Source: Penelope pileata (lineage: Eukaryota > Chordata > Aves > Galliformes > Cracidae). Taken from it: 64,000 nucleotides of DNA. Below, piece by piece: positions 21,986 to 61,650 of the stretch (position 1 is its first letter; each line of letters starts with the position of its first letter). The notes beneath the pieces were generated by a model. That model saw nothing but the letters and a program-made list of their open reading frames with translations, searched no databases and was not told the DNA's origin. The DNA is taken from NCBI GenBank assembly GCA_013396635.1, contig WBMW01005031.1:1-64000 (forward strand), in the 5' to 3' direction. The position numbers and the translations under genes were made by a program.

Positions 21986-24900
21986 AAACCATATGCTGCT
22001 ATTATCCTTCATGCTTTTTTCTGTTCAGTAGTTCCATAGACTCTTTATTTCTGTGAAGTACTGTAAGGAAATGCTTGATTTGGGTTATTTCATTAGGATC
22101 TGCCTGTGTTCTTTTTCAGTTACAGCTAAGGTGCTACTGACACTTTAAAGGACGCTGTGAGTGATTGCACGTTTTGAAATGTCACCATAGCTTAAGCATC
22201 TTTCCTTTCTGCAAATGTCACATTTATTGCTCTTCTGAATTCGTTCCTTACTCCAGAACTGTTTGAAACAAGTCATAATCAGACCGTGGTCGTGCTGGCT
22301 GCTGCACCCAGGTACTGAAAGCACGTGGGTTTTGAGACTTTCTTCCCATCTCACTTCCTTTTAAAAACTGAGCTGTTGTTTGGTGTGGTGCATTGAAGTT
22401 TCATGCTGCCACGAACGTAAGCACAGCAACAGACTGTGTCTGCTCAAACACCTTCAGTCCGGGCTGTTTCCCGTAGGTGGTAATCTTCAATATCACTTCT
22501 GAACATTTGTGAGAAGTACCATGAAAGCGTCCTTTTAATACTTTACAGGGGGAAAAATACATCTACTGCACATTACTTGAGAGTTCATGTACTTTACTGT
22601 TGGGTCAGTGTTCCTCCAATGTTGCCTTAACCACTCTGCTTTCCTCTGTTCGTGTGTTCTTCCCTTTCTCATTTCTCCTCGCCTCTTGTAGGGCTGTGTC
22701 ACCACTGGCTGTCCTGTTCTGGCTTGCCTAAACAGTCATCAGTGCAGCCCAGGGTTTAGAGAGCAGTAGCAGATCTTGGGTTTTCTGTACCTAAACTTTG
22801 ACTGTGTTCTGAAAATGACAGATTGCATAAGCTGTATATAAATACACATTTTATGGTGGATTATGGGGGAAAAAAAAATCTACGTAGAGGATTTTTTTTA
22901 GTATTTTATTTGACGCTTGTTTCAAATGACCAAACTTTTTCCAGAAGAGACAAAAATGTGTATATTTTTCTAACCATTATCACTTTTGATATCCTCCTGA
23001 TAATAGAGATAAACATGCTCACGGCGCATGTAAACCTGAGGGCAGGCTATTTCATATCGTTCTTGGTGGTAGCTAAATGATGCCCCTTTAGAGGGTGAGC
23101 AACTTTCAGAATTTATACAAGTGTTTTCAAAACTTGGGACAATTTTGAAAAGACTGATTACTCTTACATTTGCTATTTTTAGTATTGTTTGCCATCAGTC
23201 TCTTTGAATTCAGGAATAAACAACGTTGGGCCAAATACACACCCTCAGCTAACTTAAATAAAAAGTTCTGTCTGTAGATTTTCCTTGTGTATCTCTGGAT
23301 AATGAGTTTTAACTAGGTCTTGATTTGTCAGGAAATACCAGCGTGCTTCAGTTTACGCATACCTTGAAGCACTTCCGTTTTCTTGAAGCCAGTGCCTGGT
23401 CAAGCGTCGTGGCGATAGAGGTAAATATCACCAGCTGAAAATTACTGTGGGGGAGAGAACAATGCTGTGTGTACGGCCAAGGAAGAGCAAGCTGAAACCA
23501 TGTGCCCTGACATGACCGCAGGCGTTGTCTGCAGGACAAGGTGAGAGCACCTGCACTGCAGTGTTGAACAAACTGGGACCATTTGGAGCACACCGTAGTG
23601 CTGTGTGTGCTTCAAACTGGAATCACCGAGGTGTCGGTCTTCAGTAGCTGGACAGAACGGGCTGGGCTCCTGCTGGGGGCAGCACCAGCTGGGCTTTGCC
23701 CTGGGGAGGGGATGCTGAGATGCCCCACAGCACAGCCAGAAGCGTGCTGCAGCACTGCAGGAAGGTACGGCAGAGTGCCCTGAGCATGGTTGCTCACCCT
23801 GGCTTCCCTCTGTTGCTTCAGAGGCTGCTGCCATCTCCTGCAGCTGTGTGCTGGTGGCCGCTGCGGTGCTGCTGCTGCCCCCTCAGTTCGGTGTCAGCGA
23901 GGCAGCAGCTCAGGGGCTGCTCACGGTGCCTGTGCACGCTGCTGTCTGCAGCCAGCTTCTGCGCCCTGCACAAAAGCAAAATCCATGTGTCATTCAGCAG
24001 CTAGGACTGTTCCTTTGTACAAGTCAACAAGCTTCTCCATCAGCTCTGACCACTAATGCAAGCTTTACTTAGCAGAGAGCAATGTGAAACTACAGCAGAA
24101 GCAAGTACCAGTCAGAACAGACACCTTTGCCTTTGGGAGAAATCATTTCTTTTGTTGGAAGCCTCATTTATTTTGTTATCCTGTAGAAAAATTGATACCG
24201 TGGAAAGTCTCACTACCTTCAGCCCTGGATCATTATTTTCTTGCAACCTATGATGTTTTAATGGTACCTAGTTCTGTCCTTTCACAGGAAGTGCTATGAA
24301 GGGATTGGTTGCAACCTCAGAAAATATTAGATAGTCATAAATTACATTTCTGGTGCCCTTCAGAAAGGAGTCTCAGGAAAAAAACCTAGCAACCAATATT
24401 TCTTCTCCATGTGCATCACCTGCCCATGAGCCCATTCTCATCATTAAGCAGCAGTGCCGCTTAACAAGCTTGACTAGCAGGAAGAGCTAGAAGTTACCCA
24501 TCAATCAATGTCAAATCAATGTCCATCAGTCATTGACTGATTGTTAATGACAAAGTATATTTGGGGAAGACGGAGTGTTGACAGTGCATCTTGGACATAG
24601 CCCAAGTTAGGTAAGTGCAAGGTACCTGGTGAATTCCCCCCCGGGGTTTTTATTGATCACAAGGCTTTTCATTCTTGGCTTTGTTAACAGGAATAGTTCC
24701 ACCTGTGCTATTGCAATGGTTAATTTCTTTTTCCAGGGGAACGTCTAGATTTTATTCAGCTCAGTCGCTTTTTCCGGTGTTCAAGGTACAGCTGGTTTCC
24801 TCCAGGTGTAGATGGACGTTCTTCAGGCAATGGCATCCCGGTGCTGTGTTCCCAGGTGTGGTTTGTGATAGCCGCGGTGTAGGGCTGGAACACGCGTAGC

Positions 24901-26327
24901 CCTGAAAGCTGACACTGCCCAGTAAAGGCATACAGAACTCGATGCACAAATACCAACTTCTTCTAATATTGTCTATTTAGTTTTCGCAGGCTGTTGGTAT
25001 GGGTTCGGCTCTGTGTGTTCCTAGGCCATGACAATGGGTTTCTGAAGGTCAGGATGGGCACGGGGAGCTCACACCATGGGCAGGGGCCCATGGTCCCACC
25101 TGGGGCCTGTTGGCGTGCATGGCCCCACTGCTCCTGGGAGCTGCCCCAGGGCAGGGGCTGCTGGAGCCCTTCCTGGCAGCACTCTGCCCTCGCTGGCACG
25201 GGGCAGCGTGTGCAGCACTGAGCAGCTGCTGCGTGGGGCTGGAGGGGAAGAGGGGTGGCGTGGAGCTGGGATCCCTGCCAGCACGGGGTGGGTCGGGCTG
25301 CCCTGCTGTGGGCGTGAGGGTTGTGTCAGGTCAGAGAATGGGTCCTGGCATGTTTTATGATATAAACTGCGTATTTCCTGACTTTTATAGAGTGAGTGCT
25401 GAGATCCTGGGCCCAAATGTCCACGTGGGGCTTCCCAGGTGCAGCTCAGTGCCGGAACAACTGGTTCACCTGCAGCTTTCTCATGGGAAGTGTGGTGTAA
25501 GCATCTCCCTCGCCTGTATTTCGACATAAATAGGAACCTGCTATTACATTTTACGTTAAGCTTTACTGCCTTCCTCATGACAGGATATAGGTGCTGCCCC
25601 TGTGCTCTCTGCTAGAACCACCAAAGCTTTACGGTGTGCTTTGTCCTAGGATCTGCTGAAGGGAACCCTGGCAGAGGAGGACGTGGTGGGCACGCTTTGA
25701 CCTTGGGCAATTTTTGCTTCCCTTTTTGACGTGTGGGAGGCAGTGCCATCACAGAGTGCTGGACTGAAGTGCAGTGCGTGGGCAGCGAGCGCCCGGCCGT
25801 GCACGTCCCGCTGCACGCACAGGGCCTCGGGCGGCTGAGGCGAGACACTGTCAGGTGCAGGAGCTCCATCTCGGCTGTGTGCGTGCCCCTGCTCTGCCTT
25901 CCCTCGAGTCTCCTAAGTGATGGGGGGAGCGATGCTATTGCCCTGGAGCCTCATCCTCCATTTTTAGATGTTTTTCAGCTAAGGATCACAAGGAGACGGG
26001 AGAAGCTCCTGCCACTGGCTCCATCGGGGTGCACGGGGTCACTTGCCCTTCCCATCACTGCACCACGTGCCAGAAAGCTGCACTACTTAGTGATTGCCAC
26101 CTCTACTGCCTTTTTCTCCAGCCTCCATCTCCCTCCATGCTCCTCGTATCACCGGGTGGGAATCAGGTTCGGGACCCGCTTCCAACCCAGGTTCCCTTAT
26201 TTCTGTCAGGGCGAGCAGTAGGCGGGCAGCTGGGCTGTGCAGTAACTCAGTAACTGCACGCAGTCATGGGGCAGGGGCAGTAGGATGTTGGCTTTCTGTG
26301 CTTTTCTTCGTCTCCCGGTGATGTGTT
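21986..26327. other. Intergenic region between converging SQLE and WASHC5
   Basis: The first kilobase may hold an extended SQLE 3' UTR. From about 23,440 to 26,650 the DNA becomes GC-rich with several overlapping ORFs on both strands, none with recognisable domains or splice structure. No gene called. Confidence 0.5.
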
Positions 26328-26490
26328 TCATAGAATGGCGTGCATTGGAAGGGGCCTCAGTGCCCATCCAGTTCCAGCCCAGGGCAGGGACACCAGCCCC
26401 CAGCTCAGGCTGCCCAGGGCCCGTCCCACCTGGCCTTGAGCTCTTCCAAGGATGGGGTGTCCACCACTGCTGCTGGGGCTGTGTCTTCAC
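26328..26490 (-). repeat. CR1 LINE 3' end, antisense, diverged
   Basis: 'catagaatggcgtgcattgg aaggggcctc' followed by 'ccagcccagggcagggacac' and 'ggccttgagctcttccaagg', the CR1 3' region in reverse. It may be the same insertion as 26738-27145, with the middle lost or unrecognisable. Confidence 0.8.
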
Positions 26491-26737
26491 CCAGCCTGCA
26501 GCCATCCCATCCTGCAAACAGCATTGAGACCCGTGCCTGCAGATGTTATTTGCAACTCCAGGGTGGGGCATTTAACCTAAAGGGCTCTTGTTCTCATGGG
26601 TCTGGTTGTCTCAGAGTTGGCCCGCATCCTTCAGCTCCACCTGGAGCCTGCAGAGTGGCTCTCATTAGTCATGCCTCATCTTTATGATCAGATAAATTAA
26701 CACCTGTCACTGGAAGGCGTTTCTGCTTGTGGATTAA

Positions 26738-27145
26738 TGTCCTTCCTGACCCTCCCCTGACACAGCTCCATGCTGTTCCCTCAGCTCCTGTCGCTGTCCC
26801 CAGAGAGCAGAGCTCAGCGCTGCCCCTCCGCTCCCTGTGAGGAGCTGTAGGCCGCCATGAGGCCTCCCCTCAGCCTCCTCTGCTCTGGGCAGCACAAACC
26901 AAGGGGCCTCAGCCACTCCTCCCACACCCTGCCCTCCGGAACTTTCACCATTTTTGTTGCCCTCCTTTTGGCACTCTCTAACAAGTTCACATCCTTCTTA
27001 CAACGTGCCCAAACTGCACCCAGTGCTGGAGGTGAGCCCCCCCCCCAGCACAGAGCAGAGGGACAGTCCCTCCCCCTCAGCCAGCGGCGCTGGGCCTGAG
27101 GCACCCCAGGGTTTGGCCGCCCTGTTGGCTGCCAGGTGTCACTAC
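26738..27145 (-). mobile_element. CR1 LINE pol 3' portion, antisense, decayed
   Basis: The - strand codes remnants such as KRRATKMVKVPEGRVWEEWL and LGLCCPEQRRLRGG, the CR1 reverse-transcriptase C-terminal end. The C-rich run near 27033-27041 and frame breaks show it is dead. Confidence 0.82.
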
Positions 27146-27894
27146 ACGTCCTGGTCTGCCTGCAGTGCTTGAAGAGCAGTCCTTGCACTGTTGCTGTGTG
27201 CCTGGACAGAGCACGAGATGGTAATTTCCAGGGAGGAATGCGTGTGAACTGTGACCCCCACGTTTCCTTCATGACCCTTCATTACTGATTTTTCTGCTCG
27301 CTGAGTTACAGCAGCCATTTACACTGCCATTAAGCTGTGCCCAGTTTCCCCCCAGCATCCAGCAACCCAAACATGACCTGAAACATGAAATTAGCCATAA
27401 GTAATTGCATTAATAACAAAGGCTCTAATGTTTTGGAGTTTTCTCTGTATGCTAGCTTACCCAAAGCCAACTTAATGAAACTACTTCTGGGGTGGGGACA
27501 GGATATTTACCTTTGTTTGAGGCAAGTTTAGAGCTTTGTAAAGGCAAAGCTAAGAAATCTAAATAGGGGAAAAACTGTTTTGATACCAGTTTGTTTTGTT
27601 CCTCCCTATGAGTTAGAAGGAGTAGCAGCTCTAATTAAAGATAATTAATTCACAATATATACATTTTTTTCTGCAGTCTTACTGTCCCCTGCTGTGCACC
27701 TCCCTTTGGCAGCAGGTGAAACAAGGACTGGCTGCAGCACTGAGCTCCATGGCTTCGTACTCGGTGCCTCAGCAGGGGAGGACCAGGCTGAGGAACATGA
27801 ACCACGGCGGGTGCACGTGGCCTCCTTTCACTCCATCTTCATTCTCACCCCTGGTCCTTCTAACGAGACAACTGACAGACAAATCCTCAACCCA
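27146..27894. other. Spacer before the WASHC5 3' end
   Basis: No gene or repeat recognised. Confidence 0.4.
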
Positions 27895-28241
27895 GGGAAA
27901 TATTCCAATACCTTTATTTCCAATGTCATTGCTCGTTTGTGATACAAAAGTCCAACTTCCACAAGGAGTTATTCGGAACAAAAACCTAACTGACACCTGA
28001 ACAATTACAGACAGCATTGGCACCGTGCAGTACAAACTGCACACTGGCTGCATGAGGTACAGCCGTGCCTCATGCCAGCACTGAAGCCAGAGTTAATTAC
28101 TGAGGGTGGCTGATGGTTCCATGTCACAGAGACACCTGTTGTGTGTTTGTGTTGCCTCAAAGCACAGAAGAGCTCCAGCTCTGGAAAGCTGCACTTGTCT
28201 CATCCTCAGTCCCTTCTTTCGGCCTTGGTCTTCCTCCCTAT
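27895..28241 (-). other. WASHC5: WASHC5 3' UTR with poly(A) signal
   Basis: On the - strand an AATAAA (plus-strand TTTATT 27913-27918) lies about 325 nt past the stop. It is the nearest clear signal, so the 3' UTR is probably about 350 nt. Confidence 0.65.
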
Positions 28242-55207
<26,966 letters not shown>

Positions 55208-55227
<20 letters not shown>

Positions 55228-55321
55228 GGTGGTGGAGCTGGATGGCCTGCAGCCCACTTCTGGATGTCAGCTGTCTGGTTGTTTGCAGGAAGAAGCCTGG
55301 AGGGAACACGAGCTGCTCCAT
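55208..55321 (-). other. uORF overlapping the WASHC5 start out of frame
   Basis: ATG at 55321-55319 in the 5' UTR part of the exon opens 37 codons in a different frame and stops (TGA) 17-19 nt into the main coding sequence. Its context has T at -3 and G at +4, so leaky scanning is likely. Confidence 0.7.
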
Positions 55322-55330
55322 TAACAGTAC
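55228..55330 (-). other. WASHC5: WASHC5 5' UTR portion of the first coding exon
   Basis: Sequence between the acceptor at 55331-55332 and the ATG. It carries the uORF start described separately. Confidence 0.8.
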
Positions 55331-55849
55331 CTGCAAAAAGAAAGCCAGACACGTTCCAAGTGTTTTAACAGTTTAACCTATGAGGATCTTTAAGCATACA
55401 CCTGAATGTTTTGGTTGATGAAATCTAAATGCTCCAATTAAAAGATTTGGTAAAGGGGGAAAAAAGCACGGAGTTCACCCCCGTCAGATACGCAGCGTTT
55501 GGCTCAGCCACCTGCACAGCCGGGGAGGGAGAGCATGGCAGCAGGGAACCTGAAGACAAACGTTAAAGAACAACATGACCACAAGCAGTGAAGCAACAGA
55601 GGCCATGCAAGGAAAGCAAACACAAAAACGCCCAAATCCAACCAAAATGACTGGGATGTGCCATAGCAAAGCAAGGAAAACCGCTGAACCAGATGGAAGC
55701 AGGACGGCCCCATCCCTCTCTTTACTGCTGAAGGCTCTGCTCCTGTGCTGTGGCTGCAGCTCCCAGCCATTTTCATTTATTGACTTTTTATTTTTTTCTG
55801 GAAGATACGGAGTGCAGCTCTGCTGAAAATAAGTTTTCAGAGATACTTC

Positions 55850-56410
55850 TGGGAGGCTTCGAGCTGCCTTCGGGCTCCAAGCGAGGCCCTCCCGAGCCAC
55901 TGCACCCAGCTGCGGGCAGCTGTGCCCCGTGGCCGGCAGCGGGGCCCGGAGGGGCAGCCCTGGCCTTGCACCCCCGTCCCCACCCGCTCCCCCCCGCGGG
56001 CAGCGCGGCCCAACGCCCCGCCGAGCGCCGCGGGGCCGCTCCGAACCCATCGCCGGAGCCGGAGCGCGGGCCGTGCCCTCCCGCAGCGCCCGAACGCGCC
56101 TCAGGGCGACCGCGACGCCANGGACGGCCGGGACGGGGGAGGGGCTGAGGGGCCGCTGTGCTCCGTGCGTGGGGGCGGGGGGCGGCTCCGCTGCTCTGCG
56201 GGTAGGGAGCGGAGCTCGGTGCTCTGCGGTGGGGATAACGCTGCGGTGGACGGGCACCGTGTGCCCAGGGGCGGGCACCGCTGGGGTGGGCACCTGTGCC
56301 CCGCTGCAGGGGCGGAGGGCGGAGCGCTGAGGTTCGCTCACCTGCTGAGCGCTGGAGCGGCGGAGCGGGAGCTGTGACCGGGGGCTTTGCTCAGCTGTCC
56401 TGCCGGGACC
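55850..56410. promoter_or_regulatory. CpG island, probable bidirectional promoter of WASHC5 (-) and NSMCE2 (+)
   Basis: Very CpG-rich, between the WASHC5 leader and NSMCE2. On the - strand CTCAGCAG|GTGAGC (donor at 56340-56341) is a strong candidate end of the non-coding WASHC5 exon 1. On the + strand GGC|GTAAGC at 56509 is a weaker candidate end of NSMCE2 exon 1. One N at 56121. Start sites cannot be placed exactly. Confidence 0.72.
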
Positions 56411-58694
56411 ATTGCATCGCTTCGTGTTGAAAGAAAAAGGCCGCCTTGCTGGGCTCACTTGGTCTTTTTCAACTCAGTTTTGCTCGTTGTATTTTCCAGA
56501 AGTGCGGCGTAAGCAAAAAGAAGAGAGATTTTGTCTGACAGTACTTAAATTTCCTTCCAAAAGGCAGTTGGAGCTGGAGCTGCCAGCGCAGTGCTGCGGT
56601 GTGGCAGCATCAACAACAGCTGCAGCTCCCGCAGCTCGGTCAGGGCTTCCACAGATAGCGACAGGACAAAGAAGCCTGCTCAATTTTTCACTACTGTTTT
56701 TTTCCAGATCCTTGTCTCTTGGGGTTTATTTGTGGAATTTCCAAAAGAACAGCAGGCTTGCTCAGTGAGTGAGAGTTACCAGGTTCAAGAAGTGAATTAG
56801 GTTCTTGCTGCTAGCTCTGATGCACTGAATGTGCCCGGAAAGATAAAGCTGCTGACATGATGCTGTGTGGCTGTTTAACAGTGTATAATAAAGTTCGGAT
56901 CACAAACAGTTTTGGTAAGATGCTAAACAGCTGCTTAAAAAAAAAAAGTTAACAAAACAACAGCTTAAAGCATTCACTATTAAAGATATCTTTAAGAGCA
57001 TCCTTTTTTTCTTTTTTAACTTCCAAAGAGTTCTATAAGGAACTTTTTGCATGTCTTCTGCTGCCAGTTTGACAGCGTTAAAGATGCCTGAAGGTAACAG
57101 TTGCTGTCTTTTGACAGGGTGAGCATGAGCTGAGCTAGCTGGAGCAGGTGTTGAGGCCTGCTGCTTCCTCCCTGGCAAGATGCTCGTGTAGAAGGGAGAG
57201 AGAGGAAAGCAGTTCATACATAACTCAGAAGCTCAAGGTGTGGTGAGCATGACCATCACTGTGCTGTAAAAGCTATTGTAAGCCCATGACCTAAACACAG
57301 TGTCGTAAAAGAGTCCTGAGTAGCCAAGCACATTTTTGAAGCAGAAAAAATTTAAAAAGGAAAGAAAACATTGGAAGAGAAAACAACAGGTATTCAGGTC
57401 TGGTAATTTGCGTGATCATGAGGAACATGACATGTTGTTCAGGTTGGGATGAGTGCTAGATGGAGTTCTGGAATCCCAGGGTAAGTGGTAGAGGGAGGTG
57501 GCACCTTAGGTATGAAGAGCTTGGGCAAAGCTGTGTCCTTTCTGTCGCGACACTTTGCATATCTCTGTTGGAGGGTAGCCTTTCAAAGGCTGTTGTTGAT
57601 ACAACAACTCAGCCCCTTGTCGATTTGTGTACCATTTAGATAAAATTTCTGCTATAAACCAATTTTGTTTGTGGATTCTTTTCCCTCCCTGCTCTCCAAT
57701 ACGATCTCAGTGTAGTCCTAGAAAATCCCAGTTGCTCTGTTTACAGGAACTAATGCTGTATTTCTGCCTAAGACTTGCTTTTATAAACAACCGTATTTAA
57801 AGCTGAGCAGAATTTTTCTTGTCTCCTGGAACTTAAAAGTATAAAACTCCACACACACCAAATCCTTGTTTCTTATAATTCCTACATGTTATCCAGGGAA
57901 GTTATGGTAAAGCATGAAGAAGGAAGAGCAGAAGTTGAAATGTTTGAGAGGAGACCACCAACTGGTGTGAACAGTGTAGATAGGGATAGTGTAAGCAAAC
58001 CCACTTCAAAGCTGCATTAACAACAGAGGAGAAGCAGTTAATCCCAGGAAGGCTGTAGGATGTGGGTCTGTATTGGAGAAGACAGTGATGAGAATGACAA
58101 ACATTGTGTGACACCATTCTGTGCCAATGGAACATTGCTACTAACACCAAAGTTTGTGACAGCTTTGGGGGAAGCAGGCACCACTTGTAAGGTGGGCTTT
58201 GTTTAGAAGTGATGCTGGATGATTTGCTGTTAAATACTTTCTTAGAGCAGTTGCCCTTTATTTTTTCCAAGGAATAGCAGTTGAAACAGTCCTGTGGTTG
58301 GTGAGGCTGAATTTGATGACAGATGTCATACTTCTTGTTGTTGATGACATGTCTAGGAAACACAGGGAAATGCTTGGACATGTGGGCTTTCTTTGGAGCA
58401 TGCAAGCTAACATTCAGTTTAAACCTCTTCGTGGTTTAGCAATAGAAATAAGCAGAAGAAAACTGCAAGTTTCTTTTTGTCATGTAGTTGTGCTTAATAT
58501 TGAATAAAGGAATTGAAAACCTCTGGTGAATTGCAGTTCCACTGACACTTGGGAGCTAAGATTTCATTCTTGCCCTCTGATGCTTCAGTGGTCCTGTTAA
58601 CAGTGCTTAATGGCCAGCTATCTGCGCTTTGGTTTTCTCCCCAAAGTTTTTTGGGTGTAAACTGCACTCAAAATGTTTTATCTGTTATTTCTAG
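56411..58694. other. NSMCE2: NSMCE2 leader exon and intron region
   Basis: Holds the unplaced non-coding NSMCE2 exon 1 and its intron. A 167-codon - strand frame at 57902-58405 has no recognisable domain. No CR1 seen. Confidence 0.45.
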
Positions 58695-58842
58695 AGTAAG
58701 GATTTCAAGATGCCGGGAGGTGCAAGAATCTCGTTCAGCACCGTGAATTCCTCTCTCTCGTCTCTGAAGAACTGCCAGTCTTACATAAATACTGGAATGG
58801 ATATCACTACTCATGTTGCCCTTGACCTGGTGGAAAATTTCA
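58695..58842 (+). CDS. NSMCE2: NSMCE2 first coding exon (partial gene; CDS 58710-58842)
   Basis: NSMCE2 (MMS21) is the SUMO E3 ligase of the SMC5/6 complex in DNA repair and telomere maintenance. Seen: acceptor TTATTTCTAG, ATG at 58710, then MPGGARISFSTVNSSLSSLK, NCQSYINTGMD and VALDLVENF, matching the N-terminal SMC5-binding region of vertebrate NSMCE2 (human starts MPGRSSS and has SALSSLKNF, INSGMD and VALDLVES). Ends TTTCA|GTAAGT, phase 1, after 44 codons. The catalytic SP-RING domain lies in exons beyond the window. The position next to WASHC5 agrees with known synteny. Confidence 0.9.
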
Positions 58843-61534
58843 GTAAGTAATTCTTCTGAGTATTTTCTTTCTTTTGTATTGCGTCCTGAATCTCACAGAT
58901 TAATCCTAGGCCTGCATACTTGGATTTAGTTGTAGTCGGTATCAATCTTCATCATAGAAACTGTTGCTCTTCTGGGTTTAAAGGGTGTTTCCATTCCAGT
59001 CACCTCGTTATTGTCTTCAATAATAAATTCAGTGAAAATATCAGTACCAAGCAAACATTGTCCCAGCTTTTGTGACACCCAAGATTAATTGTGTTCCAGT
59101 GCTTATTATCCTACTACTTTGTAAAACCTTCAACATTGCTGAATGAGATGTAGAAGACCTCCTTAAGGTGAATAAAATGACTTTTCTATCTAATCTTGCT
59201 TCTTTGTGTGTGTTTTGTTTAATGTTTAGGACAAGACATGAAATAGTGCTAATGATTGTGAGTACAAAGCTTGAGGCACTTGTTAGGGGATGCAATTTTT
59301 TAAAATGCCGTCTGTTTCTCTGCTGGAAAAAAGGCTCTTTAAGGGTGCTTCAATTTGGACATGTACAAGCTAGGGTACCTTAAATCTCTAATTTCTTCTA
59401 AGTGTCTTGTCATTGCTATGTCACAGTAGCAGATGCAGTGCAAAGCTACTTTGCAAAGACAGATATTAGGCCTCTCATTTCTGTAGCTCCTTTGCTCTGT
59501 GATAACATTTTCATTGGGGGAAGGAGGAAAGCAAACCTTTAAAGCTCCAAAACTCTGAAAGCTTTAATTCTGAGTGGACAGTGAGAGTCCTCTAAAAGAA
59601 ATGATTTGTCATACATTAGAAATCTTGCATTCAACTAAGCCAAGGTTTATGTACAGTTGAGATGAATGCTTCTCTGTTTGTGTAGTGTGATAGTTCTCTC
59701 TCCTCTGACCTTTTTATCCGTATTGCTATCAGAGACAATCGACAGCTGTTCCTGAATGGGTAGAGGAAATGGCAGCTTGTCTCAACAGTCAGCTGGGGAT
59801 TCCCTTGTGGCAGAACGGGTGTAGCCAGTTCTGTTTCTCTCTGCTTGTGCAGCCACCATCTCCTGCTTTGCCATAAGCTTCAGCAGGAGCCAAGTCAAGC
59901 CTCCATTGCGTTCACATTTGGAGGGATGAAAGGGAACTTAAGCTTCACTGTGCAGGTTTGCACTGAAGATCTGTGCATTACACTCCTTGTAAATTTCATT
60001 ATCTTTCTCAGTCACGCACTTCTGGCATATTAGTCTCTAATTACAACCTTAAAGTTATTTTGTTCAGTCAGTAACCAAAAGGGCTTTACTTAATACATTG
60101 TCCAGAGAGAAAATTATTCTTTGTGCAATTTGTATGGTCATTGTTACAGATAAGCTATATAATGTGACTTGGAAACAGCTCTTAGACCATAACATTCACT
60201 TTATTTTAGTGTGGGCAACATCCTGTAGAATCATAGTTCTGGGGCTATAAAGCATGACCTTTCAACATAATCCATCCATTCTCTACAGTAAAGCTATTAC
60301 AGACTTGTATTTGTAGTTTAAAGACTATGTAGTTTAAATCTGTATGCTCTGGTGTTGTGTGTGTTAACTTTTCACTTACTGTAGTTGTCTTCTTCACTCC
60401 TACTCTGAGCTGATTTATGTACATGTGAACGTGGAACAAGGAAATAAGCGAAGCTCCCTCACCTCTCTTTTACAACCTTTGGTTTTCATTCCCTTGGCTA
60501 TGTAAAGGTCATCTTCATCTCCTCTTGGGCTTCCATTTCTTTAGTTTATACAAAGCCCTCAGTAAAGATACAAAGTTTCTGTGGCATGACATACTTCTAG
60601 TAAATAAATACTGTGGTGTTTTGGTTTATTTTTGGCTTTTTTTTTCTTGGGCTGTTTCTGAGTTAGCATCATTTGGTCTGCTAAACTTGGCTGTTAAGTT
60701 CGTATGTCCAAGTGATATGTGACAAGTTCTATTTCTGTAAAGTTGTCACCCACCTATCCTATTTAGCCGTCATATTTTGAGGCAAAGTATTCATTTAATT
60801 TTGAGACAGCTTTAGATAATATGATTCTGCATTCTTTCTCCTGTCCCATTTGCAGTTTAATTTCCAGCTTCTGACAGGTTTCATTGCTAAGCTTTGCAGT
60901 AGCAAGGAATTCTGTTGGGATTATTATTTTATTTTACAAGCATTCTTGCTGTGAAGGTATCTTGTTCCTTTGGGCTTTCATGTTACACAACTGCTTTTTG
61001 GGAATAGTACTGGGGTAAAATCGTCTTAGGAAGTATGTGTGAGAAGTTGCATTTACATCTGAAGTTAAATAAAGGCATGCAAAGTTAGTGCAGTCAGTGA
61101 TGTCTGTTTCTTCTCTTAATCGCTGCTCTCCAAGAGCCTGATCCTGAAAATACTTACTGGTAAGCATGTTTATTAAATAACACACATTAGTGTTTGCTGG
61201 ACTAGGCATTGTAACACAGTAACATGGAGGGACCTGATAGTAAATTAGATTTTTTTTTTCTCTTTCTTTCTTTTTTTTTTTAAGATCTAACTGGATCGCT
61301 TTTCCCTCTCTTAGATTACAGCAGTGGGTTTGCTTTGTTGTTGTGTTTGAGATGGTTTATAGGCAGCAAACACAATACATCCCTTTTTTTGAAAGAGCCT
61401 GTGTATGGTTTTTCTACCTTCAGAGCTCTAATATAAGAATGAAGAAGAAATACAAACTAACAAATGTAAATGTGATCTGACATACTTGAGGTGTTTTTAT
61501 GGTATGCCGATTTTGAGTGTTTCCCTGTTAAGTG

Positions 61535-61650
61535 TTGCTTTGGGCAACCTGGTCTAGTGGGAGGTGTCCTTGCCCATGGCAGGGGGGTTGGAACAAGATG
61601 ATCTCTAAGGTCCTTTCCAACCTGAACCATTCTATGATTCTATGATTCTA
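61535..61650 (+). repeat. CR1 LINE 3' end, sense
   Basis: 'gctttgggcaacctggtcta', 'gtgggaggtgtccttgccca' and 'ggttggaacaagatgatctc', ending in ATTCTATGATTCTATGATTC. Young copy, same subfamily as 15706-16086 and 51254-51325. Confidence 0.93.

Noticed and set aside
25069..25578. 169-codon - strand ORF in the intergenic region
   Set aside because: GC-rich, repetitive Pro/Ser/His content, no domains and no supporting splice sites.
55484..56458. 324-codon - strand ORF over the CpG island
   Set aside because: GC-driven open frame with an unknown residue from the N, no domain, overlapping a promoter. The WASHC5 coding start is clearly at 55227.
60228..60290. CR1-like 'tagaatcatagttctggggc'
   Set aside because: Only the first few bases resemble a CR1 end and the following sequence does not match. 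Not called.
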